This document shows positions 47,001-56,484 of a stretch of 64,000 nt of DNA, one piece after another; positions within the stretch are counted from its first letter, which is position 1, and the number at the start of each line of letters is the position of its first letter. Position numbers and translations under genes: made by a program. The notes beneath the pieces are model-generated. The model ran no database searches and was not told the origin of the DNA. It saw only the letters and a program-made list of their open reading frames with translations. The stretch is from the NCBI GenBank assembly GCA_036925085.1, contig JAUPFP010000009.1, forward strand, positions 3,911,733 through 3,975,732, read 5' to 3'. Origin of the DNA: Brachycybe producta (lineage: Eukaryota; Arthropoda; Diplopoda; Playtdesmida; Andrognathidae).

Positions 47001-50000
47001 AAATCAGTAACTTTTTTAATTCTTTACTAATTTCTTTAATTTTGTATATGTTACTGTCAATCTGTAGAATCAGTCAATCTGTAGAATCAGTCAATCTGTA
47101 GAATCAGTCAATCTGTAGAATCAGTCAATCTGCAGATTGTCTAGGCAATCTGCAAAACAACCAACCTGCTGGCGAATCTGCAAAATTCAACACCTAAAAT
47201 GTATTGAATTTTGCAGATTCACTAACAGGTTGATTGTTTTGCAGATTGACTAATTCCTCAGATTGACAGTAAACACATATACAACTACATGTTGTTAGAG
47301 GTTGCTAATACCTAGTACACATCCCTAATAATTTAAATGCATTTAAATAATAAACGTGTTCTACAGAGCCCTGTGAAGGACAAACAAACAATATGTCGAA
47401 TTCAATTTATTCAGTTATTTAATCTGAAAATATTGAGTTAATACTTAAATATAAATATATAAACTATTGATAAAATATTGATTTAGTATTTCAATTTTAA
47501 AATATTAATAATAAAGTCAATTTTTATTTGGTTTGTATGTCCTTAACTGGATTCCGTATAATTCACCTAAACACATTTTAATTTGAATTCATTTAACTCA
47601 TGACTGTGTACACAAGGTATAACAAACAATCAACTGAAGTTTTAAATGTTTAACATTTATAATTCCTGAGATATTTCATTTTAAACGATTTTAAGCTGCA
47701 CCACCGCCGCTTTCTATGTAACTTTGGCAATAGATTTGGGGCATCGATTCTGAGAAATAGGCCTACATTATAACAACAGTCTAGAGTAAATAACAATATT
47801 CTTTAAAAAAAAAGTCATGTTTAAAAACGTATAAACAAAGTTAAAAATTGAACACGGTTCAAGATAACTGTATGGATCCAACATTTCAACACAATGAATG
47901 AATGAACTTTTTCTTTGACCAAAACACAACCATAAATGTCGCAACATTTTCACCGCAAATAGCAACACAAACACACAATAAAAGTAAATTGAAATTGTAA
48001 ACATAACAAAAACACATGGTTTGATTTCAAATTTAAAAAAAAGCCACTGGAATTCTGTAGCCTCATTGCTTGTGGTGTGCTCGGATTTTTAGGCAATATC
48101 AGGCAAATGTTTCGCAATCATTTATGACTGAGCTACCCCTTCTAGTTTCTAAGCTTTTGCTTCTGAAAGACAGAATAGCCAAGAGTTCGAGGGGTATTTT
48201 ACACTTTAAAGCCACTCTAATACCTTGTACACACATGAGTTAAATGAATTCAAATTAAATGCGTTTAGGTGAATTATACGGAATCCAGTTAAGGACATGA
48301 ATCCAAAAAAAAAATTGACTTTTATTATTAATATTTTAAATTGAAATACTAAATCAATATTTTGTCAATAGTTTATATATTTTATATTTAAGTATTAACT
48401 CAATATTTTCAGATTAATTAACTGAATAAATTGAATTCGACATATTGTTTGTTTGTCCTTCACAGGGCTCTGTAGAACACCGTTTATTATTTAAATGCAT
48501 TTAAATTATCAAGTGTGTATAAGTGATTGAGCTACCCTTCTAGTTTCTAAACATTCACACAATGAACATGTTGTTCTTAAGTTTAGAAAAAGTCTTGTTA
48601 TGATATTTTTCCATTGCCAGACAATAGTAACACAATGTGTTTTACATTAATTACACCATTTTTGAAGAACAACTTATTTTTTCTCCCCCCCCCCAAATCA
48701 GAAATATTTGAAATGCAATTATAAAAGAGCAACTTTGTGAAATGACAGATGTTTCCCCTTCACAGACAGAAAAGATTTTTAAGTCATTTTCGGTCAGGAC
48801 AATCAACCCTTTTTTTTTTCTTCTTCTTCAGAGTTACAAAAAAAAACCCCCATAGACCCTTTTTCTCAGACAAGCTAGAATATTACTTGAAAACACTAGA
48901 ATATCTTCTCAAAAACACTCAAGTGGACCAACATTTGGCACAATCTGTGCAACTGTATGACTCCACAATTTGAAACTACATGGAGAGAGGTTGTTTTGGA
49001 CGTTTTTAGAGCTTAAAAGGCTGCATTCGAGTTTAACTAATTGGTGAGTGTAGTTGGCCACCTATGGAGGTTGCATGGAGCCCCCCCTCTTAAGAAGCTA
49101 CATCACAAAATTACTTCGAAAAATCTCCACAAAAAGCGCTAGCATCATTTTTCTATTGAGCCCATAGACCCAATGTTAAAAAAAACTGTTCATTTTTAAA
49201 ATACACAATCGCGGCAATATGTTTATTTTTCATATTTAAAGTTGTCCAATTTTGATGGTTCAAAGTGCAATGTGCACCTTAAATATATGCTGATTGCTTG
49301 ATAGAATGACAAAAAAATTGTTAAGTGTGGTTCTATTTTTTAAAAAAATATTTCAAAATCGCAAATTTCTAATTCTTATGTGAAACTCCATACCCAAATA
49401 AGAAATTCGCGATTTTAAAATAGTTTTTAAAAATAGAACCGCACTTACCAATTTTTTGTCATTCTATCACTCGATTAGGATATATTTAAGGTGCCCATAT
49501 TGCACTTTGAAAACTTAATATTGGACAACTTTAAATATGAAAAATAAACATATTGCCGCCGCGACTGTTGTGTATTTTAAAAATTAACGCTTTTTCTTTA
49601 ACATCGGGTCTATGGGCTCAATAGAAAAACGATGCTAGCGCTCTTTGCGGAGATTTTTTGAAGTAATTTTGCGATGTAGCCTCTTAAGTAGCTTATTATG
49701 CTCATGTGATTTAAAAGATTGGCTAAACAAGTTTAATTTACAAAAAAAAAGTGCAGATTTTTCTTGTCTCAAGAGACAAAAAACGAAGATCAAAGACCTA
49801 GAGAACTCTCACATATAGAAATATATTCACCACAACACCAGAGAGACAGTCTATTACAACTACATAAGCTTAACACTCAAAACATAACCTTTTTTTTTTT
49901 TGTATGTTTGTGTTATTGGTGTTGTTGTCATGTCTCAAAATAACCTCAAAGAAAAACTAGCTCTTGACTTTGTGAACGAAAAGAATGGGAGTTGTGCCAA

Positions 50001-50084
50001 CAAAAAAGTCACAAGACAACAAAAAACACATGACACACACACACACTAGGAAAAAATTAAAACATTCTCAGAACTTCTTACTTG

Positions 50085-50147
<63 letters not shown>

Positions 50148-52929
50148 AAAGTACAATGAAACTTTAAAATGTTTTAAATTTAAAACTAAGAAAAAATGTT
50201 GTGATTGTAGGGATCAATAGTTTACCATTTGTGCGTTCTTTTAAAAGAGTCAAGATTTGAGAGTTGTGACATTGTAGTTACTTGTTTACATTTTAGAAAC
50301 TTCAAGGCTCATATACAGTGTATATGAGTTCAGAGTCTCCTTAGGGTCACACACACACGTTTAAAAGTTATTGTAGTCGATGTTCACTTTAGGAAAGTTG
50401 TGACACAACTTTTAAAGTAGGAACACAACAGAAATTTCAACAACTTTCAAAAGTATTCATCAGGAGACTTCTCTCCACCATGGTCCACAGACTCCAAAGC
50501 TCTCCTTAATCTTCTGAGAGCCACAATTTTGAAAGTCACTGTCACTTTAGAAGTTGTGAAACCGCCAATGTCCTAAAGTGGGATTAGCAACTTCAATAGC
50601 TTTCAAATAAATGTCCCCATCAGAATTCTTTGTCATAGCCAGCCAGTTCTTGTTCTCCGAATTTTCTGAGAGTAATTTTTTGAAAAGTTAACATAGTTTG
50701 TGTTCCCACTAAGTCATCAGGAGTTGTAGAATGTTCTAAAGTGGAAACAGGAACTGCACACAAAATTCTAGTGTGTCCACATCAGAACTCTTTGTTATGG
50801 TTTGTAGTTCTAGCGAATCTGCTGAGAGACACTTTCAAAAGTTACTGTGGTTGTTGTTCATAGGAACAGCAACTTCAACAACTTTCAAGTGTACCCCAGC
50901 AGAAAGAACTCTTGTCTCCCAACCATCTGAGGGCCACTTTTGAAAGTGATTGAAGTTGATGTTCCCTTTAGTTGTGTATCAAAATTCACAAGTAAAAACA
51001 GCAAACTTCCATAACTTTCAATAGTAACCATCTGGAAGGACTCTCTGTCATGGTCTACAGTTCTTCCAATCTTCTGAGAGCCACATTGGTATTCCTATTT
51101 CAGGCGCTCACACCCACACCATAAAGTAGAAACACCAACAGCAACAACTTTCAGAAGTTGTCTTTAGGAGTCCAGTACCACCTAAAAGCAACTTTTGAAA
51201 GTTGTGTTCCCCACTTTTAGTAGTTGTGACCGCGCCTTCAGCACTAGACATGCAACAACGCCAACCACACTTCCCCAAAACTAACAATTCTCATACTGCA
51301 CATTAGTCATTTTTATTAATCCACCAGTATAAATGACGTCACGTGTATAGAAATATATAGATATGACGTCAGACCTCTGAATAAATCGATGAATAACTGA
51401 ATGTATACAGTCAGAATATCCAGAGTATCACACATGTGATTGGAGGATGGACAAAGAACACTTACACCCTTGTTGGTTATTGTAATGTCTTTCAGGTGCA
51501 AAAGCAAGAGAAACTTATTCTAGTTTTAGAAACTAGAAGCTTAGCACAACTTTAAGCAGCTTAATGTTTGTCCATAAAAAAAAGTTTATTTTGAAAGATA
51601 TCAACATGAAAATTGCCCTTAAAGAGACCATTGCCTCTAGAAATATATTTTCAAAATATTGTCAAGACAGTTATTTAAATTAAGTCAATAAAACCATAAA
51701 AAACTAAAAAAAGAAGTGACTTTTTTCCTGAGTCACCAAACGACGCCATTTTAAATTTCCAAAAATGAAAGTCTACTCCTCAATTTAGTGACAAATGTTG
51801 TCACCTTACATTTCCAGAATTCCTTTAATGAAATATATGTATTCCCTATTCATATTCAACACAATACAACCTTCCATGTAATTCAAATATTAAATCCATA
51901 TTACTTTGAAATGAAAGTAATGAGTGAGGTGATCGCAACACAGCTTGTTAGAATTAGGTGAAACCTTCACTTGGCTCCACACCCTTGTTATGACAACCGG
52001 CAACTTCTAATTGGCAGGTTATGAAGTCTGAAGTCACATGCTCCGCCCTTTTCAACGTCAGACTTCATCACCAGCCAATTAGAAGTTGCCAGTCGTCGTG
52101 ACAAGGGCGGAGCCAACTGAAGTTTACACCTAATTCTTACAACCTGTGATCGCAACACATCAGAAATTCGAGTAGAGGAGTAGACTTCGGGAGGGTTTTG
52201 TTGCCAATCTCTGTTGTTTGGTGGCGGATCTATCTGATAAAGTTCATTACCATGAAGTCAACTCTATTTTTAATTTTTTTAAATTACAGTAATAACTTAT
52301 TTTAAATTTTAAAAATCGTTTTTTGGTAATCGTTGAATAATTCTTTGACAATATTTTGACAAGAAATTTCTGGAGGTTAATTGGTGGTCTCTCTTTAAGT
52401 TATTGAGCTACCCTTCTAGTTTCTAAAACACTTCCTAGTTTCTCTTAATTTTGCTCTTCTGAAAAGACTAATCAACGAAATCAGCTGTTCATAACCCCCC
52501 TCTTAACAAAAAATCTTAACAAAAAATAAAAGAATCACATGTTATTACTACACTCACTCACTACACACAAAGAGGAAGAGAAAAATCACTTAAAATAGGA
52601 CTCATGTTATATAAACAGTTATAAAAAAAACCTTCCGTTCAAGGATCAACTAAAGTCTATAATTAGATGAATTTTCAAAGCTCTATTTTAAAAGTTCTCT
52701 TGATGACATGACTTTTTGTTTTTAACAAAATGTGCGAATTTCTCTCATTGAAAAGAAAAAACTTTTCAAAAACGAATTTTTCCATTGAAAATTTCAAAGT
52801 GTGAACACCTAACTTTTGTCTTATTATTTTAATAATTTCAGAATCGGATTTCCAATCATGCTCATCAGTACAACTGTGGCCATGTTTTATCTTCTGACAT
52901 GTCATGTTCTTCTAGACTGGAATTCCTGA
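30657..52929 (+). CDS. OCA2: P protein (oculocutaneous albinism II homologue), 19 coding exons
   Basis: Melanosomal/endolysosomal membrane transporter of the ArsB/NhaD-like ion transporter superfamily. In vertebrates it sets melanosome pH through an anion conductance. Exons: 30657-30743, 33052-33152, 36618-36756, 37870-37996, 38145-38217, 39586-39743, 39926-40035, 40127-40280, 40983-41054, 41542-41789, 42019-42157, 42978-43113, 43339-43483, 43700-43748, 44794-44899, 45064-45191, 45598-45856, 46289-46382, 52842-52929. All phases agree, giving about 803 residues (human 838). The N-terminal cytosolic part has an acidic dileucine-type sorting signal ERSPLI (about residue 97), then a first membrane span. 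The two transporter halves are visible as paired motifs: SAFLDNVTT with [14 protein letters not shown], and [10 protein letters not shown] with [16 protein letters not shown]. The protein ends DWNS-stop. The start codon and first exon were not found; the first exon is entered in phase. Confidence 0.95.
32216..32766. repeat. TTCCTAAAAATCACGATTT minisatellite
   Basis: About 25 tandem units of 19-23 bp (CCTAAAAATCACGATTTTTT, variant CCTGAAATTCACGATGTTGT) lie in the OCA2 intron between the exons ending 30743 and starting 33052. Confidence 0.9.
33265..33707. mobile_element. Palindromic MITE with CCGGATGGCGCCACTGCAGT ends
   Basis: The left end is CCCGGATGGCGCCACTGCAG followed by TGGCTA. The right end is TAGCCACTGCAGTGGCGCCA followed by TCCGG, a near-exact inverted pair. 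The interior contains the AGTTTATTTTGAAAGATATC palindrome. It lies in OCA2 intron 2 and the ends resemble 12184-12700. Confidence 0.8.
33986..34704. mobile_element. Palindromic element with ACTTAAGAGCCTAGAT ends
   Basis: The left end is ACTTAAGAGCCTAGATA and the right end is GATCTAGGCTCTTAA. The interior has three related blocks of ACATGGTGAAGCCA / ACATCGTGAAGCCAATACAT and CTAATTATT.TGT.ATTGTT. It lies in OCA2 intron 2, and no transposase is seen. Confidence 0.7.
35130..35632. mobile_element. AACTAGAA...TTCTAGTT foldback interrupted by a Tc1-like MITE
   Basis: The outer left arm AGTGTTTTAAGAAACTAGAA ... CAATCACT and right arm AAGTGATTC...TCATTCTAGTTTTTAAAACAC are inverted. The centre pairs AAAATAAACTTTTTTTTTG with AAAAAGTTTATTTTGAAATA. 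The Tc1-like copy at 35162-35470 sits inside the left arm. Confidence 0.8.
35162..35470 (-). mobile_element. Tc1-like MITE copy 2, nested
   Basis: Reverse orientation, from TAATACCTTGTAGACACCTG to GTGTGTACTAGGTATA. The interior matches copy 1 at 4230. It is inserted at a TA in the outer foldback at 35130-35632. Confidence 0.85.
38041..38081. repeat. GATA/GA microsatellite beside an OCA2 exon
   Basis: (GATA)4 followed by (GA)n starts 44 bases after the donor of the exon ending 37996 and ends about 60 bases before the next acceptor. Confidence 0.9.
38271..38457 (-). mobile_element. Helitron-like element copy 6 (CAAGTGGGG variant)
   Basis: The left end CAAGTGGGGTAACCCAGCAT, imperfect hairpin, ACGGGACAT, and right end CAGACTTGGCTTAATAT resemble the family termini. 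The interior (AACTATTTTATTCAAATACT, GAAGGTCACTCAATGAAGGA) is different and is shared with 60203-60775. Confidence 0.55.
38491..39041 (+). mobile_element. Helitron-like element, copy 7, with the extra block
   Basis: TAAGCCAGGTCTGTGTGTG to TACCCCACTAG|T. It contains the same AGAGAAAATGAAAATCTCAT plus foldback block (38865-39001) as copy 5. It lies in OCA2 intron 5 between two other family members. Confidence 0.65.
39057..39370 (-). mobile_element. Helitron-like element, copy 8
   Basis: CTAGTGGGGCAACCCATCAT to CAGACCTGGAATAT. It is in the opposite orientation to copy 7, with the two hairpin ends only 15 bp apart. Confidence 0.6.
40341..40838. mobile_element. MITE with GGGGTCTCATTATGAGCTAT ends in OCA2 intron 8
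   Basis: The left arm GGGGTCTCATTATGAGCTAT continues TATTTTATGACTGTAATAGG. The right arm is its inverse, ending GAGACCCC. Between them is GC-rich unique sequence (GAAGACCTGCCCGGCTTGGG, TGGTAGCTATGCTACCGCCG) that looks like an unrelated retroelement fragment. Confidence 0.7.
41809..41952. mobile_element. 144-bp palindromic MITE in OCA2 intron 10
   Basis: The arms TGGTAGTACACACCAGGAT, TTTGTTGCGATACATTGTTG and the inverse TGTATCGCAACAAAGAATCC, GTTGTGTACTAGCCA pair over about 60 bp. Confidence 0.8.
42179..42610. mobile_element. hAT-like MITE, unexpanded copy, OCA2 intron 11
   Basis: It starts TAGGAATGGGACAATCGAAT and contains one copy only of GCGAATCTTGAAAAATATTC and CGTCTTTCGAATCCTAACCT. The body CCGGCGATTGTTGCAATTTC and CACCTTGTGGCGACCCTGAG is shared with the right part of 6714-9812. 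It ends GATTCGTCCCACCTCTA. Confidence 0.8.
42417..42500. repeat. TATTTAA microsatellite
   Basis: About ten TATTTAA(T) units lie inside the hAT-like MITE copy, where the relative at 9660-9720 has only a few. Confidence 0.9.
44389..44695 (-). mobile_element. Tc1-like MITE, copy 3, OCA2 intron 14
   Basis: TAATACCTAGTACACA... to TGTGTACTAAGGTATT, with the family interior in reverse orientation. It ends about 100 bp before the OCA2 exon at 44794. Confidence 0.85.
45290..45512. repeat. 24-bp minisatellite in OCA2 intron 16
   Basis: About nine units of ACCACGACAGAAGTCCCCCC plus AAAA occur in tandem. The first six are nearly identical and the last are diverged. The minus strand carries a run of six G per unit. 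The unit length is a multiple of three, so open frames run through it in several phases; these are not genes. Confidence 0.95.
46760..46885. repeat. Palindrome in OCA2 intron 18
   Basis: CGGAATATTTTGATAACAAG, CATTTCAATGGAGC and the inverse GCTCCATTAAAATGCTTGTC, AGCAAAATATTCCG pair over about 40 bp. Probably a small MITE. Confidence 0.65.
47055..47275. repeat. 17-bp tandem repeat followed by inverted copies
   Basis: CAGTCAATCTGTAGAAT occurs four to five times in tandem. Then AATCTGCAAAACAACCAACC and TTGAATTTTGCAGATTCACT / AGGTTGATTGTTTTGCAGAT form an inverted arrangement. Confidence 0.8.
47307..47621 (+). mobile_element. Tc1-like MITE, copy 4, OCA2 intron 18
   Basis: TAATACCTAGTACACATCCC to TGTACACAAGGTATAA, full family interior. 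Confidence 0.85.
48219..48520 (-). mobile_element. Tc1-like MITE, copy 5, OCA2 intron 18
   Basis: TAATACCTTGTACACACATG at the left and family interior reversed. The right terminus is truncated or decayed (AAGTGTGTATAAGTGATTG). Confidence 0.8.
49089..49687. mobile_element. CTTAAGAGGCTACATCGC element, copy 2, OCA2 intron 18
   Basis: Inverted arms of about 290 bp with CACAAAAAGCGCTAGCATC, TGAGCCCATAGACCCAATGT and the matching right arm ending CGATGTAGCCTCTTAAG. Confidence 0.85.
50089..50146. repeat. (CT)n microsatellite, about 29 units
   Basis: Uninterrupted CT dinucleotides in OCA2 intron 18, giving a spurious poly-Ser/Leu open frame. Confidence 0.98.
50240..51240. repeat. Degenerate tandem repeat, about 150-200 bp unit, OCA2 intron 18
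   Basis: Six or so diverged copies of a unit containing TTCTGAGAG(C)CAC, TTTTGAAAGTTACTGTAG, GTTGATGTTC, CACTTTAGGAAGTTGTGA and AACAACTTTCAAAAGT..CCATCAG. No conserved reading frame is evident, so I treat it as non-coding. Confidence 0.65.
51619..52399. mobile_element. AGAGACCACC foldback MITE, copy 2, interrupted
   Basis: The outer ends CTTAAAGAGACCATTGCCTC and TTGGTGGTCTCTCTTTAAG are inverted. It is split by the foldback MITE at 51940-52147 together with a 9-bp duplication GATCGCAAC. Confidence 0.85.
51940..52147. mobile_element. Foldback MITE (ACAGGCA family), copy 9, nested, with 9-bp target duplication
   Basis: ACAGCTTGTTAGAATTAGGT to CCTAATTCTTACAACCTGT. It is flanked by GATCGCAAC at 51931-51939 and 52148-52156. 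The relatives at 5224-5232 (GATCACAAC) and about 58228 (GATCGCAAC) carry this 9-mer once, so it is a genuine target duplication. Confidence 0.92.
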
Positions 52930-53339
52930 TAAAGACATTTTTTTTTTTTGGAAAAAGAAAAAAAAAATGGGCGCAACCTCACACAACCTCCATTTGAATT
53001 ATTAGCAATTTCCCCGCATTTTAAATATTGAAAATTAATATTAAGAGACCCATAGATAAATGATATACAGTGAAACCCAACTTGCAATGTGACAGACCAA
53101 AAACAGTATCTTAATTACTAAATTCTTCTTCAAAAAGCTTAATAACTGAACCTTTGAGCGCTTTAAAATAGTGCATATTTTCATCTAACTAAAGCTGAAA
53201 CTACATAAAGAGCTTTTTTTAACAAGTTGATGAAAATATTTGAAAGCTAAGCCAGTAATCTTTTAAAGTTCTCCATAAGGTTTTCCAAATTGAATTTTAT
53301 TAGAAATCTACAATCCCCATTGGCCCTTATCAATCATGT

Positions 53340-53405
53340 GACTTAAGAGTCGCATGTGAGCTTTAATTGAGCCAATTAAAACACATATGGCGACTTTTAA
53401 GTCAC
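53340..53405. repeat. Inverted repeat CATGTGACTTAAGAGTCGC
   Basis: CATGTGACTTAAGAGTCGC pairs with GCGACTTTTAAGTCACATCATG around a short AT-rich centre, 400 bp downstream of the OCA2 stop. Confidence 0.65.
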
Positions 53406-53441
53406 ATCATGGACTAGGCTCTAGCTATCTAGCACTAGCAC

Positions 53442-53560
53442 TCATGAATTTAGCACTAGCTTTGAAGCTTTCTAGCTTAAGGATATGACAACATTGAGCC
53501 AAACAGAACAATGTCATATCCTTAAGCTATAGAAAGCTTCAAAGCTAGTGCTAAAATCAT
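53442..53560. repeat. Long hairpin downstream of OCA2
   Basis: TTTAGCACTAGCTTTGAAGC TTTCTAGCTTAAGGATATGA on the left arm pairs over about 48 bp with TCATATCCTTAAGCTATAGA AAGCTTCAAAGCTAGTGCTA on the right, with one to three mismatches and a loop of about 20 nt. It is either a MITE or a structured 3' UTR/non-coding transcript. Confidence 0.75.
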
Positions 53561-53774
53561 GTACTTTTGATCAGAGCAGTAGCTATAGCTCTTCCATGCT
53601 CTCAATTGTTGTACGAGCATATATGTAATTTCAGCTTTACAGCTGGTGCGTTATAATGCAAGGAGTCGACTCAACAGTCAGCTTTAAAGCTGTGCGCTGT
53701 GTGATATTTTTTTTTAAATACCCAGAATTTTAGTTAATTAGATAAAGTCCCTTAATTAACCCCCATTCTAAAAT

Positions 53775-54190
53775 CTCTAAAACCATTTGCGCTAAAAACA
53801 TTTGCTCCAAAATGATGTTTGCTCTAAAGGGACATTTGCCCTAAAACCACCTTTTTTTATCTCTTTTCATACAGTTTAGTGTCTTTCGGTGGAGTACGTT
53901 AAATAGGTTCTGCGCGCCACATGCGCATAAAAAACGCCAAACAACTTATATTTAGACTACTTACTGATTAGGGCAAATGTCCCTTTAGGGAAAATGGTTT
54001 TAGGGCAAATGTCCCTTTAGGGAACATGGTTTTAGGGCAAATGTCCCTTTAGGGAAAATGGTTTTAGGGCAAATGTCCCTTTAGGGAACATGGTTTTAGG
54101 GCAAATGTCCCTTTAGGGAACATGGTTTTAGGGCAAATGTCCCTTTTGGGCAAAAGGTTTTAGGGCAACTGTCTGTAGGGCAAATGTCAC
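53775..54190. repeat. Palindromic element with 32-bp minisatellite GGGCAAATGTCCCTTTAGGG
   Basis: About six units of GGGCAAATGTCCCTTTAGGG plus AACATGGTTTTA run from 53970. The left part carries the inverse words AAAGGGACATTTGCCCTAAA. The shared body CATACAGTTTAGTGTCTTTC GGTGGAGTACGTTAAATAGG recurs at 61619-61665. Confidence 0.85.
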
Positions 54191-54494
54191 ACACCCAGAA
54201 AATACATATTGTATAATGTTTTGATGGGCTGCTGGTGATGGTACATTCCGTGACAATGACATTAATAATCATGTGAATCGACCCTTACGGCCTTTACCAA
54301 TAATAGAAAGTCTGTCAATTATTGACCACTCACTGGTCAGTACAGCTAGAAACAAAGAGGGTTTTCACCGTGTATATAATAAAGAATCCCATTTTTTATT
54401 GCATATTATATATGCCAATAACAAAGAGATGGGTTTATTAGGTTATTGGCTAATGTGTTAATATTGTAATGTTAATTTGGAGGGTGTTGTAAAT

Positions 54495-54700
54495 ACAGGC
54501 AATTAGAAATCGGGGAGAACTTCAGTTGGCTCCACCCTTGTTATGACGACCGGCAACTTCTAATTGGTTGGTTATGTAATCTGACGTCAAATGCTCCGCC
54601 ATTTTCAACGTCGAAACACACAACAAACCAATTAGAAGTTGCCGGTCATCATAACAAGGGTGGAGCCAACTGAAGTTCTCCCCGATTTCTAACTGCCTGT
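54495..54700. mobile_element. Foldback MITE (ACAGGCA family), copy 10, with 9-bp target duplication
   Basis: ACAGGCAATTAGAAATCGGG to CCCGATTTCTAACTGCCTGT. It is flanked by exact GTTGTAAAT at 54486-54494 and 54701-54709. The arms pair over almost the whole length, with GACGTCAAATG at the centre. This is the cleanest copy in the window. Confidence 0.93.
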
Positions 54701-56189
54701 GTTGTAAATTTGGTTAACTAACTTTTATTGTTTGTTTTTTTGCATATTAGAAGGATTAGATTAGTTTATTTATGCATTTTTGTTTTTGGTTATCTGACTA
54801 GTCTTATGAAGTTAAGGGTCTACCTTCAGGTATAATAATTGAAATGTATTGAGAGGGATTACGAGTAGTAAAAAAATAATTTTGCTTATTTGGACTTTTC
54901 GAGCCAACTTTTAAGAAGAAATTCAACGTTTATTAGAAACTAGAATAGTAAATGAATAATAAAAAAAATTAGCTTGCTTCATGACAATTATTTTTCTAAA
55001 AAAAATAAACTTCTTTCATGAAAATTTCAAGAAACAAAGCCTTGAAATTTCGCAAAGTGAATAAGTTTATTTTGAAAGATCCATAAAATCAGCTATTTTA
55101 TTTACTATTCAGGGGGGGGGGGGCTTCAATTACAGAAGAAAAAAATCAATGTCCTATAACAGTAAACTGTCCTATAACATGTAGCTCTTAACCTTGCAAG
55201 TAATAAAAAAACAAATTACAAATTATTATGACAGATATTGTCATATGATTGTCATTGCCTAGTGTACAACATATAACATATCATAAAACAATATCACACA
55301 AACAGTGAAATCATAAGGTATGATTATCACAATTTTATGACATTTTTTTCTTCTGTAATTAGCCCAGCGGTTTTTAAGAAACTTTGAATTTCTTTTTGTT
55401 TTTTTAAGATAAAAATTGCTTCTAAAAGCTGAATTTAAGCAAAAAAAAAAAAAAAAAAAGGCTTTTGACCATTGGCGATTTTGCTCAAAATATAACTTGA
55501 GAGTTATCATAAACCTCTCTTAACAGTAATCTGAGAGTTCGATAATTATCTCAGAAAAATTGTACTTGGAGAGTATTTTAAAATCTTTAAAACTTTTTCA
55601 AGTGGTCAACGGTGGGTGGGTGGGTGTCAAAGCCAAAATCTTAATCGGCTAAGTAAAGTGGTCAAGTGTGCCGGATAACACAAAAAACTACTTTTAACTT
55701 TTTCAAAAATCATTGTTTTAAATATCTTTTATTTTGTATTTTATCTTATAATTCCTATTATACATATGGCTGCTGGAAATCAGTTCTTTTTTTTTTTTTA
55801 AAAAAATCATCGACCAATTGATTTGATTCGAAGATAATTAAATTTATTATTGATTAGCTTGTTGATTCAAGCTTTTATAATTATTATTATTATTATGATG
55901 ATGATGATGAGATGAAAATAAATTGAACAAATTTATATATCTTATTATTATAAATATATATATATAAAATTAATGTGTTGTTATTAACTATTTTTTGAGT
56001 GTTTCGTATTAAATAGAAATAAATGGTTTTTTATTTGTAATAAGCAGGTTTAATAAGACAAACGAAAACTTGTATATTTTTTTTTGTGGTCTTTTTTGAT
56101 TTTTCTTGAATAGCTCAAATAACATACTCACTGAGTTTTCTAATATTTCTTAAGAAATTTAAAATTTCCAAACTTTCTAATAAATTACC

Positions 56190-56484
56190 TTATACCTAGT
56201 ACACACATCTGATAATTTAAATGCATTTAAATAATAAACGTGTTCTACAGAGCCCTGTGAAGGGCAAACAAACAATATATTGAATTCAATTTATTCAGTT
56301 AATTAATCTGAAAATATTGAGTTAATTACTTAAATATATAAAATATAAACTATTGACAAAATATTGATTTAGTATTTCAATTTAAAATGGGTTAAAATTG
56401 GTTCATGTCCTTAACTGGATTCCATATAATTCACCTAAACACATTTAATTTGAATTCATTTAACTCATGTGTGTACAAGGTATT
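56190..56484 (+). mobile_element. Tc1-like MITE, copy 6
   Basis: TATACCTAGTACACACATCT to GTGTGTACAAGGTATTA. It lacks about 20 bp of the usual AATATTAATAATAAAGTC block. It directly abuts copy 7. Confidence 0.85.

Noticed and set aside
48749..48973. 74-residue frame in the large OCA2 intron
   Set aside because: No similarity to OCA2 or any family I recognise, interrupted by poly-T/poly-A runs, and no acceptor/donor pair that keeps the OCA2 phase.
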